17,975 nucleotides of DNA, from the NCBI GenBank assembly GCA_934693215.1, contig CAKUVB010000017.1, forward strand, positions 1 through 17,975, written 5' to 3'. Source of the DNA: an uncultured Candidatus Melainabacteria bacterium (lineage in GTDB: Bacteria > Cyanobacteriota > Vampirovibrionia > Gastranaerophilales > Gastranaerophilaceae). The first letter of the stretch is position 1. Each line of letters starts with the position of its first letter. The notes beneath the pieces are model-generated. The model had not been told where the DNA came from. It made no database searches and saw only the letters and a program-made list of their open reading frames with translations. A program made the position numbers and the translations under genes. This document shows positions 1 to 6,220 of this stretch, in pieces.

Positions 1-1047
1 GTTGATGGTCGTTCAAAGATTGATGGTAGTAAGTGTAAGGGCTGTAAAATGTGTATGAATGCTTGTCCTTATAATGCTATTGTAAAACTTGCAGTTCCTT
101 GTGAAGATGCTTGTCCGGTTGGTGCTATTCATAAAGATGATGCAGGAATTACAAGAATAGATTTTGATAAATGTATTACTTGTGGTAAATGTGTAGCGGC
201 TTGTCCTTTTGGTGCAGTAAACGAAAAGAGCCAAATAATTGATATCTTAAAGAGCATTAAAGACAAGGATAAAAAAGTTGTTGCAATGTTTGCACCATCA
301 CTTGTGGGTCAACTTCCAGGAAATATTTATCAGCTAAAAACTGCGATAAAGAAAGCCGGATTTGACGAGGTTGTAGAAGTTGCAAAAGGTGCTGATATCA
401 CAACTATTAATGAAGCTAAAGAATTTGAAGAAAGAATGGAAGAAGGACAACCATTTATGACAACTTCTTGTTGTGCAGGATATAACAATTTTGTAGAAAA
501 ACATCTTTCTGATATGAACGAATTCCGTTCAACAACAGGAACTCCGTTGTATTATACGGCAGAACTTGTAAGAAAAGAAAATCCTGAAGCTGTGACAGTA
601 TTTATTAGTCCTTGTGTCGCAAAACGTAAAGAGGCTATGGACAATGATAATGTTTCTTATGTAATGACTTATGAAGAATTAGGTGCATTATTTATTGCAA
701 AGAAAATAGAAATAGCTGAATGTGATGAGGATAGAACAGATTCAGAATCTTCAAAACAAGCTCGTAATTTCGGTAATACGGCTGGAGTTGCTGAGGCAGT
801 TAAATCAGTTCTAAAAGACAAAGAACAAGTAAAACCATATATTATCAGTGGTTTGACAAAAGAAACTGCAAAAGAATTGAAGAAATTTGTAAAAGATAAA
901 AAATGTCCGGATTGTAATCTTGTAGAGGTAATGTGTTGTGAAGGTGGTTGCGTTGGCGGAAATGCTACATTGAACTTGCCACGAATTGCAAGAAAACAAT
1001 TAAAAACATTACTTGACGAAAGCCAAGATTTAAAACGTGAGGACTAA
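1..1047 (+). CDS. [FeFe] hydrogenase, group B-like, 5' partial
   Basis: The reading frame is open from base 1, so the start lies outside the window; the ATG at 49 falls inside a ferredoxin motif and is not the start. The visible 348 residues begin with two [4Fe-4S] ferredoxin motifs (C12, C15, C18, C22 and C58, C61, C64, C68), with an extra PCEDACP segment (C34, C38) between them. The H-cluster domain follows: L1 TSCCAGY (C157, C158), L2 SPCVAKRKE (C205) and L3 VMCCEGGCVGG (C313, C317). These supply the four expected H-cluster cysteines plus the adjacent proton-transfer cysteine. The family catalyses reversible H2 formation with ferredoxin-type electron carriers in anaerobes. L1 lacks the proline of the usual TSCCP, and the order of cysteine motifs resembles group B rather than the well-studied group A enzymes. 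The subgroup is my inference; membership of the hydrogenase family is firm. Confidence 0.9.
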   Translation, partial: VDGRSKIDGSKCKGCKMCMNACPYNAIVKLAVPCEDACPVGAIHKDDAGITRIDFDKCITCGKCVAACPFGAVNEKSQIIDILKSIKDKDKKVVAMFAPSLVGQLPGNIYQLKTAIKKAGFDEVVEVAKGADITTINEAKEFEERMEEGQPFMTTSCCAGYNNFVEKHLSDMNEFRSTTGTPLYYTAELVRKENPEAVTVFISPCVAKRKEAMDNDNVSYVMTYEELGALFIAKKIEIAECDEDRTDSESSKQARNFGNTAGVAEAVKSVLKDKEQVKPYIISGLTKETAKELKKFVKDKKCPDCNLVEVMCCEGGCVGGNATLNLPRIARKQLKTLLDESQDLKRED

Positions 1048-1108
1048 TTTTGTCTTATAGGATTTAATCCTTAACAAAAATGGTTGACAGCCGGTAGAAA
1101 TACCAAAA

Positions 1109-1142
1109 CAAAGAGCAGAAACATAAATGTTTCTGCTCTTTG
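1109..1142. terminator. Bidirectional hairpin terminator
   Basis: A perfect 15-bp inverted repeat (arms 1109-1123 and 1128-1142, loop TAAA) lies between the convergent hydrogenase and sigma-factor genes. T-rich sequence follows it on both strands, so it can serve both genes. The T tracts are interrupted rather than a clean run. Confidence 0.75.
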
Positions 1143-1177
1143 AATTTATTTATTAAAACTTTATATTTATCTTTGTT

Positions 1178-2002
1178 TTAGATAATGCTTTTCTTTAATC
1201 TTTCTGAACGGTTTTCACTAAGTAGATTTTTAAGTTTCATGATAGCTTGTGCGTGGATTTGGCAAACTCTTGATTCAGAGATATCAACTGCTTCACCAAT
1301 TTCTTTGAAGGTCATGTTTTCATGATAGTAAAGAACCATTATCATACGTTCTCTCTCTGGTAGTCGTTTTAAAGCTGCCTCTAGTTGAGATTTAACATTC
1401 TTTTCTTCGTATGCTTCGTGTGGGGTCAAGTGATGGGAATCTTGAATAGTATCAATGATTTCCATACTATCATCTCCAGAACCTTTTTTGTCATAAATTG
1501 ATGTAATAGTTGTATCATCTGCTAAAATTTGGTCAACTTTTTCTGTTTCCAAACCAAGAAGCTCTGCAACTTCTTTATTAGTTGCAGGACGACCAAACTG
1601 TTTCTTTAATTGTTCTTGAGCCTGTTTTACATCTTTTATTTTACGTCTTACTGTTCTTGGCAAGAAATCTTGAGAACGTATTTTGTCAATGATGTTGCCT
1701 CTGATTCTTACAAGGGCATAAGTTTCAAACCTTGCACCGTTTTGTGGAGTATATTTTTCTACTGCATCAATTAAACCTTCAACACCATAACTTGAAATAT
1801 CTTCAAACGAGAATGTAGGAGGTAGGGCAACTTTTACACGACCTACAACGTATCGTGTAAGATATATGTATTGAACAATCAAAATATCTCTCAGCTTTTT
1901 GTTCGAATGGTCAGCAAAATATTGCTCCCAAACGCTTACAAGTTCTTCGTCTGAAAGTCTTTTGATATTATTGTAGCTGCTAAAATTATTAGTTTGCTCC
2001 AT
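1178..2002 (-). CDS. RNA polymerase sigma factor, sigma-28 FliA/WhiG type
   Basis: This 274-residue protein has the compact group 3 sigma layout. Region 2 is at about 40-112, with the DISSYGVEGLIDAVEKY and RFETYALVRIRGNIID stretches typical of FliA/WhiG. Region 3 is at about 120-165 and includes GRPATNKEVAELLGL. Region 4 is at about 207-258, with a helix-turn-helix over 231-254 (TFKEIGEAVDISESRVCQIH). There is no region 1.1. It would direct RNA polymerase to a dedicated promoter class; in relatives this means flagellar, chemotaxis or developmental genes, but nothing of that kind is visible here. The start is preceded by a weak purine-rich stretch (GTAGGTATAGGG) rather than a clean Shine-Dalgarno. 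It lies downstream of ftsZ on the same strand, but a strong hairpin separates them, so it probably has its own promoter. The specific symbol (fliA, whiG or sigD) cannot be decided. Confidence 0.92.
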   Translation of the reverse strand: MEQTNNFSSYNNIKRLSDEELVSVWEQYFADHSNKKLRDILIVQYIYLTRYVVGRVKVALPPTFSFEDISSYGVEGLIDAVEKYTPQNGARFETYALVRIRGNIIDKIRSQDFLPRTVRRKIKDVKQAQEQLKKQFGRPATNKEVAELLGLETEKVDQILADDTTITSIYDKKGSGDDSMEIIDTIQDSHHLTPHEAYEEKNVKSQLEAALKRLPERERMIMVLYYHENMTFKEIGEAVDISESRVCQIHAQAIMKLKNLLSENRSERLKKSII

Positions 2003-2057
2003 CCCTATACCTACAAAAGTACTTCATTATTATTGTATCTAATATCAACGTAGACAC

Positions 2058-2075
2058 ATCATATAAATATATGAT
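2058..2075. promoter_or_regulatory. AT-rich palindrome upstream of the sigma-factor gene
   Basis: Perfect 7-bp arms (ATCATAT and ATATGAT, 4-base spacer) lie 56-73 bases upstream of the sigma-factor start, between it and the ftsZ terminator. They could be an operator or part of the promoter. In sequence this AT-rich, chance is a real alternative. Confidence 0.25.
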
Positions 2076-2093
2076 ATTGGATATGAACACACT

Positions 2094-2128
2094 AAAAAAC
2101 GGTTAATACAATGTATTAACCGTTTTTT
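2094..2128. terminator. Terminator downstream of ftsZ
   Basis: A perfect 17-bp inverted repeat (2094-2110 and 2112-2128) has the core CGGTTAAT/ATTAACCG. A-runs on one side and T-runs on the other make it a rho-independent terminator readable in both directions. It sits 22 bases past the ftsZ stop codon and before the sigma-factor gene, so it should uncouple the two minus-strand genes. Confidence 0.85.
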
Positions 2129-2150
2129 TAATTATGATTATTACCTTGTC

Positions 2151-3329
2151 TTATTTTTTTAAGAAATCAGGGATTTCTATGTTTGTAAAACTAGGTAATG
2201 TATCTGTAGCCTTAGGAGCTGCAGTTTCTCTATTGAATCCGGCAAAGAAATCAGCAGGGTTGATAGAAGAAGGCATTTTTTCTTCTGTTGCTCTTTCGTA
2301 TACCGGTTTTTGAGCTCTTAATTCAAAACCTGTTGCAATAACTGTAATTTGAATTTCGCCTTGAATATTGTCATCAATTACAGCACCGATGATAACTCTA
2401 GCATCATCAAGAACTGCATCATTGATAATGTTAGTTGCATCAGTAACTTCGTGTAATGTCATATCAGGGCCACCTGTGATGTTAACGATAACACCAGATG
2501 CACCATTGATTGAAGTTTCAAGAAGTTGAGAGTTAACTGCAATTTTAGCAGCTTCGATAGCTCTGCCTTCACCTGTACCACGACCGATACCCATTAACGC
2601 AGAACCTGATGCTTGCATTACACTCTTAACGTCAGCAAAGTCAACGTTGATTAGACCAGGAATTGTGATGATATCAGATATACCTTGAACACCTCTTAGA
2701 AGAACTTCATCAACTACGATGAATGATTCTTGAAGTGATACACGTCTATCAACAACGTCTAACAATTTGTCGTTAGGGATAACAATTAGAGCATCAACAG
2801 ATTCTCTTAGTTTTTCTAAACCTTGATCAGCTTGATTTGCTCTACGTTTACCTTCAAAAGAGAAAGGTTTTGTAACAACACCAATTGTTAATATACCTAA
2901 ATCTTTAGCGATTTTAGCAACAACAGGAGCTGCTCCTGTACCAGTACCACCACCCATTCCGGCAGTAACGAATACCATATCAGCACCTTCAATTGCTTGT
3001 GTAATTTCTTGTTGTGCTTCTTCAGCAGCTTTTTCACCGATTTGAGGTTCACCACCAGCACCAAGACCGTTTGTTAATTTTGGTCCAAGTTGTAGTTTAT
3101 TATCGCAAGATGAACATTGCAATACTTGTAAATCAGTGTTCATTAACCAGAATTCAACACCTGAAAGTCCTGATTTTATCATTCGGTTAACAGCATTTCC
3201 ACCGCCACCACCGACACCGATAACTTTAATTTTTGCAGGGCCTACACCCGGTGCTAATGGAGTCGAATTGTTTGTTTGTGACTCTGTTGTATCTTTTCTT
3301 CCAAAAATATCTGGTCCTAAATTTTCCAC
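2151..3329 (-). CDS. ftsZ: Cell division protein FtsZ
   Basis: FtsZ is the tubulin-like GTPase that polymerises into the cytoplasmic Z-ring and recruits the divisome. The 392-residue protein has the glycine-rich GVGGGGGNAVNRM near 38-50, the tubulin signature GGGTGTG near 126-132 and the T7 loop NVDFADVKSVM near 228, which completes the GTPase site of the next subunit. After a short variable linker it ends in the conserved tail EIPDFLKK, which binds partners such as FtsA, SepF or ZipN. The start is GTG at 3329, with AAGAGG (3337-3342) seven bases upstream. The core wording (FWLMNTD, FTAGMGGGTGTGAAP-like, PGLINVDFADV) is closest to cyanobacterial FtsZ as I know it. An unusual CSSC pair (C72, C75) sits in the N-terminal half. 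No ftsA or ftsQ lies next to it, so the usual division cluster is not kept here. Confidence 0.98.
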   Translation of the reverse strand: MENLGPDIFGRKDTTESQTNNSTPLAPGVGPAKIKVIGVGGGGGNAVNRMIKSGLSGVEFWLMNTDLQVLQCSSCDNKLQLGPKLTNGLGAGGEPQIGEKAAEEAQQEITQAIEGADMVFVTAGMGGGTGTGAAPVVAKIAKDLGILTIGVVTKPFSFEGKRRANQADQGLEKLRESVDALIVIPNDKLLDVVDRRVSLQESFIVVDEVLLRGVQGISDIITIPGLINVDFADVKSVMQASGSALMGIGRGTGEGRAIEAAKIAVNSQLLETSINGASGVIVNITGGPDMTLHEVTDATNIINDAVLDDARVIIGAVIDDNIQGEIQITVIATGFELRAQKPVYERATEEKMPSSINPADFFAGFNRETAAPKATDTLPSFTNIEIPDFLKK

Positions 3330-3336
3330 GATTAAA

Positions 3337-3361
3337 CCTCTTTTATTAACTATACATTATA
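3337..3361 (-). promoter_or_regulatory. ftsZ Shine-Dalgarno and candidate -10 box
   Basis: Read on the minus strand, TATAAT (3356-3361) would start a leader of about 20 bases carrying AAGAGG (3337-3342) ahead of the GTG start. The Shine-Dalgarno decides the GTG start. No convincing -35 box lies 16-18 bases upstream, so the promoter call is tentative. Confidence 0.45.
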
Positions 3362-3363
3362 TA

Positions 3364-3410
3364 CTTTACTACATATTATCATACTATTTTAAACAGGGAA
3401 AATAGTAAAG
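3364..3410. promoter_or_regulatory. Overlapping inverted repeats upstream of ftsZ
   Basis: One perfect 9-bp inverted repeat (TACTATTTT 3382-3390, AAAATAGTA 3399-3407, 8-base spacer) overlaps a second 8-bp pair (CTTTACTA 3364-3371, TAGTAAAG 3403-3410). They share bases 3403-3407, so the two pairings exclude each other in a single-stranded form. They cover the place where the ftsZ -35 element should be. An operator is possible; function is unproven. The rest of the 328-base gap up to 3657 is very AT-rich and otherwise shows only the promoter of the next gene. Confidence 0.35.
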
Positions 3411-3627
3411 AAAAAATAAAGTTTTACATTCATTTGTTAATAAAAGTTAATAAGTTATTTGCAGTTTCCCGTTATTACAAGCATAAAAAACAAATCTGGT
3501 TTGAATTCTATTTCTTTATTATTAAGAAGTATTATGAATCAAATTTTAATTATTTATTAGTAGAGAAAAATAGAATAATAATATTTTTATAACAAACATT
3601 AACAAATTAGCCATATAAAAAATATAG

Positions 3628-3650
3628 TGCTAGTATATTTTTATTGGGAG
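3628..3650 (+). promoter_or_regulatory. Extended -10 promoter and ribosome binding site for the secreted-protein gene
   Basis: TGC followed by TAGTAT (hexamer 3631-3636) fits an extended -10 element. GGGAG at 3646-3650 lies seven bases before the ATG at 3658. No good -35 is visible, as is common for extended -10 promoters. Confidence 0.45.
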
Positions 3651-3657
3651 ATAATTA

Positions 3658-4212
3658 ATGCGTAATTTTGTTATATTTTTATTATTGGTATCAACTGGTA
3701 TATGTATTGCAGATAATGTTTTTGCAAACACTTTGTATGATTTATATAGTGACAATTCGATAAAACAACCTGTACAAACTTCAAAAACAAAACCGACAAA
3801 AAATACAAATCATACTCAAATTAATCCTGCATATTATAATAATAGTTATATGCCAAATTTTTCAGGGCAAAATCAAGTTTTTAAAAACCCGGAAAGTTTA
3901 ATGAAACAAGGTAGCCAAAATTATGGTGAATATGCAACGAAAGATAGACGCACAAACCCTGTAAGAATTGGAAACCCATATAATCACTTAAACGATAAAT
4001 ACATATCTACACCAACAACAAATATGTATAGTGGTAGTTCAAAATCCTCATCAAGTTTTGATGGAGATGCAGTAAGATTTAAACGTTCTGCAGATGGGAA
4101 TATTTATGGTTATAACAAATATGGAAAAAGAGTTGGTGTATATAGATTAAATAATAACGGTACGACTACACAATACGATACTCAAGGTAATAAAATGGGT
4201 ACGTTTAAGTAA
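3658..4212 (+). CDS. Predicted secreted protein of unknown function
   Basis: The 184-residue protein begins with a signal peptide: a short basic start (MR), a hydrophobic core FVIFLLLVSTGICIA and a likely cleavage after VFA (residue 23). It should therefore be exported across the inner membrane. The mature part is rich in Asn, Ser, Thr, Tyr and Lys and low in hydrophobics, suggesting a largely disordered middle (about 30-135). The C-terminus holds two short similar units, YNKYGKRVGVYR and YDTQGNKMGTFK (pattern Y-D/N-x-x-G-x-x-x-G), like the beta-strand repeats of surface proteins. No catalytic motif or known family is recognised. The start is well supported by GGGAG seven bases upstream. It is transcribed divergently from ftsZ and is followed by the repeat-rich gap. 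Confidence 0.8.
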   Translation: MRNFVIFLLLVSTGICIADNVFANTLYDLYSDNSIKQPVQTSKTKPTKNTNHTQINPAYYNNSYMPNFSGQNQVFKNPESLMKQGSQNYGEYATKDRRTNPVRIGNPYNHLNDKYISTPTTNMYSGSSKSSSSFDGDAVRFKRSADGNIYGYNKYGKRVGVYRLNNNGTTTQYDTQGNKMGTFK

Positions 4213-4245
4213 AGTTATATTATCATTTGTTATGATATACAATTA

Positions 4246-4312
4246 TTTGTATGAGATCTTTCGCTTTGCTCAAGATGACACTTTTCGTCATTCCGTACTC
4301 CGATACGGAATC
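4246..4312 (-). repeat. Short dispersed palindromic repeat, copy 1 (inverted)
   Basis: On the minus strand this reads like the GTCAT-CTTGAGCAAAGCGAAAGATCTCATACAAA type of intergenic repeat. It contains an 8-bp hairpin (ATTCCGTA 4290-4297, TACGGAAT 4304-4311, loop CTCCGA). A related copy in the opposite orientation lies at 4691-4788. The 12-mer TTTGTATGAGAT at 4246-4257 recurs at 4732 and 4777. An apparent reading frame across this stretch is not a gene. Confidence 0.65.
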
Positions 4313-4394
4313 TGTCAATTTGATGTTTTATATTGGGGTTTATGCAACCCCAAACCCCGCACCAAATATTCTTTCTTTTTTATTGCGAAGAAAT

Positions 4395-4464
4395 GCGTGA
4401 GCCGGTGTTGTCGGTGTCGACTTGCGTTGAGCAAGACGAGCAGGACAACACTACGATGGCTCCG
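4395..4464 (+). other. GC-rich nested stem-loop present only in copy A
   Basis: These 70 bases contain 42 G or C, against an AT-rich background. Three stems nest in order: GAGCC/GGCTC (4399-4403, 4458-4462), GTGTTGTC/GACAACAC (4405-4412, 4444-4451), and TCG-A-CTTGC/GCAAG-A-CGA (4417-4425, 4431-4439) closing a 5-base loop. This is far more order than chance would give. It could be a structured RNA or an inserted palindromic unit. It does not fold as a tRNA and encodes no convincing protein. Confidence 0.55.
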
Positions 4465-4544
4465 TTTTAAATCTTTGATTCTATGATACATTGGATAAGA
4501 AAGAAAAACAACGCCGACTAAAAACAGTCACTAAATTCAACTCG

Positions 4545-4586
4545 AAACTCGTGAACTCGCTACCGCTCAAACAACACGAGTTTTTT
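4545..4586 (+). terminator. Terminator-like hairpin inside repeat copy A
   Basis: Arms AAACTCGTG (4545-4553) and CACGAGTTT (4575-4583) enclose a 21-base loop and run into six Ts (4581-4586). It is conserved in copy B at 17924-17965. The long loop makes it a weaker terminator than those at 1109 and 2094. Confidence 0.5.
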
Positions 4587-4690
4587 CATTGTTTCATTAA
4601 GTGACTGTAAACTATTTGTAATATCTGTAAGCTAAATTTATTATTGCGAAAAATTTTGGTTTTGAAACAATCCATAATACAACCTTCATC

Positions 4691-4788
4691 ATTCCGTCAT
4701 ATTGAGCAAAAGCGAAATATCTCTAACAAGGTTTGTATGAGATTCTGCGGGCTATGCCCTCTGAATGACGAATGGGTTTGTATGAGAT
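4691..4788 (+). repeat. Short dispersed palindromic repeat, copy 2
   Basis: It contains GTCATATTGAGCAAAAGCG, related to the reverse complement of copy 1. Two 12-mers TTTGTATGAGAT (4732-4743 and 4777-4788) flank a small hairpin (GGGC TAT GCCC within 4749-4759) bordered by ATTC and GAAT. It resembles the intergenic REP-like repeats of many gut bacteria. The remaining bases 4609-4690 and 4789-4828 show nothing else I can name. Confidence 0.6.
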
Positions 4789-4828
4789 TAATTCGTTTTG
4801 TTTAGAATAATGTTTTACGAATTGCTCT

Positions 4829-6091
4829 TTACAAACAATTTTTCATAACATCTGCAGGAATCAAGCCCTGTTTTGTTAATTCCATTATTGGTAAAATGAA
4901 TTCAGAGTCATTATCAGATTGGCTATCTAATGATTGGTACGCAATATTTTGGATTTCTATTGCAATATCTTTTGCTGAAATTCTTTTTATTTTTGTATCA
5001 AGAGCCATTCTAGGTACATTATATCTGAATTCTTCTATATCATTTTTTGTACAATTTTTGAGTAGTTGACATATTTCTACCATCGCATCTTTATTGTACA
5101 TAATACCTTTATATATCGCAGGTATAGAATATTCTAATCCCCCACCCACGCAGTCGTGGTTTCTTATTTCTATAAATTGACGGAGTCTTACATCTGGGAA
5201 AAATAAATTTGCCTGTAGTTTATAATCTTCAATATCTGCTTCATAGCCCTGATATCCATATTTCATAAATTGTTTAAATGTTATTTTACCATTTATGTAT
5301 ATCAAATTTTTACCTCTTTGAATAAAAATCATAGGAGATTCCAAAACTGAGTTAATATAATTATCAAACAACAAGTCAGGTCTTAAACCTGTTGCAAAAC
5401 CACATCTTTCATTATCAGTATTGAGCCAAGCAAGACCTCTAAACGACTTATACCCGGTATCTACACCACCACGAATAGAAGAATTAGCATACATTGCGGT
5501 CATAAAAGGTGACATAATGTTTGCAGTAAAAAGTTTCGCCATAGCATCTTCTTCACTATCAAAATCAATCCCAACCTGAATCCCTGCAGTTTCTCTCATC
5601 ATTACATCAGATAATATGCCCCAAAGATATTCAGCCATATATTTGTATCTGCGTTTTGGGATAAGAGAGATGTTTTTGTATGTTGATATTGGTGAAACTC
5701 CGTAATTCAATAATTTAATTCCGTATTTATCCAAAAGTAAAGTCAAAACAGAATCAATTTGTTCAACTTTACGTTTAAGGTCCAAAACATTTTTTTGAGG
5801 TTCAATGCTCATTTCTATCTGAGAACCCGGTTCAAGTGTAATTGTGTCATGGAGTTTTTTTAATCCGATTATTTCCTCATTATCAAGAATATAATCCCAA
5901 TTATCAACACTTGCAAATTCTTTTAAGAGTTCACATACACCATAAAATCCATAATATGATACTGATTCAAAAGTTTTTCTATCAACCGGAATTCTTTCGT
6001 ATTCTAAACCAATGTTTCTTTCTTCTTTACACCCTTTTTTATACAAATCATAAATAGAATCATACGATAGTTTTTCTTTGCAATAGTTCAT
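4829..6091 (-). CDS. gshA: Glutamate-cysteine ligase, plant/cyanobacterial GCS2 type
   Basis: The enzyme joins glutamate and cysteine using ATP, the first step of glutathione synthesis in the cytoplasm. The 420-residue length and motif order match the plant/alphaproteobacterial/cyanobacterial class: IGLEYERI (27-34), LEPGSQIEMSIEP (86-98, compare LEPGGQFELS in plants), METAGIQV-like MRETAGIQVGIDFDSEEDA (165-183), PFMTAMYANS (195-204), SFRGLAWLNTDNERCGF (216-232) and FFPDVRLRQFIEIRNHD (297-313). These build the ATP-grasp-like active site with metal-binding acidic residues. The start is supported by AAGGAG (6097-6102) five bases upstream. It is divergent from ksgA. No gshB (glutathione synthetase) is in the window, so the product could feed glutathione or serve as gamma-glutamylcysteine itself. 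A related ligase role such as ergothioneine synthesis cannot be excluded. Confidence 0.85.
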   Translation of the reverse strand: MNYCKEKLSYDSIYDLYKKGCKEERNIGLEYERIPVDRKTFESVSYYGFYGVCELLKEFASVDNWDYILDNEEIIGLKKLHDTITLEPGSQIEMSIEPQKNVLDLKRKVEQIDSVLTLLLDKYGIKLLNYGVSPISTYKNISLIPKRRYKYMAEYLWGILSDVMMRETAGIQVGIDFDSEEDAMAKLFTANIMSPFMTAMYANSSIRGGVDTGYKSFRGLAWLNTDNERCGFATGLRPDLLFDNYINSVLESPMIFIQRGKNLIYINGKITFKQFMKYGYQGYEADIEDYKLQANLFFPDVRLRQFIEIRNHDCVGGGLEYSIPAIYKGIMYNKDAMVEICQLLKNCTKNDIEEFRYNVPRMALDTKIKRISAKDIAIEIQNIAYQSLDSQSDNDSEFILPIMELTKQGLIPADVMKNCL

Positions 6092-6220
6092 ATTAACTCC
6101 TTATTCTAAAAAAGGTTCAGAAATAATACACACAATTTTCTGTTCCTTTAAATCATAATATAAACTTATCAAATTAAAAAATAAAAACATTTACCTGTTT
6201 GTATTATTATTAATAGTAAG

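Larger units (their letters stand above)
4330..4608 (+). repeat. Large dispersed structured element, copy A
   Basis: Two blocks match the element at the window's right end in the same orientation. Block 4330-4388 matches 17795-17853 over 59 bases with two mismatches. Block 4488-4596 matches 17868-17975 over 109 bases with about six differences. Block 1 carries an 8-bp hairpin (TTGGGGTT 4333-4340, AACCCCAA 4346-4353). Block 2 carries nested stems: an outer 9-bp pair (ACAGTCACT 4524-4532, AGTGACTGT 4600-4608) around an inner 9-bp terminator-like stem. Between the blocks lie 99 bases absent from copy B. No transposase or target-site duplication is visible. It could be a MITE-like remnant, a structured RNA or a mobile terminator cassette. 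Confidence 0.75.

Noticed and set aside
49..51. ATG as the start of the hydrogenase gene
   Set aside because: It lies inside a CxxCxxCxxxCP ferredoxin motif whose first cysteines are upstream in the same open frame. The gene is cut by the window edge.
3136..3405. Plus-strand open frame of 89 residues overlapping ftsZ
   Set aside because: It is the reverse-strand shadow of the ftsZ N-terminus, with a proline run from the glycine codons and no ribosome binding site.
4395..4464. Possible tRNA in the nested stem-loop
   Set aside because: The stems are nested one inside another rather than forming a cloverleaf, and there is no acceptor stem with a T-loop consensus.
4232..4486. Open reading frame of 84 residues in the repeat-rich gap
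   Set aside because: It runs straight through the palindromic repeat and the GC-rich stem-loop. It has no ribosome binding site, and its Cys/Arg-rich composition is unlike any neighbour. It is a by-product of the repeats.
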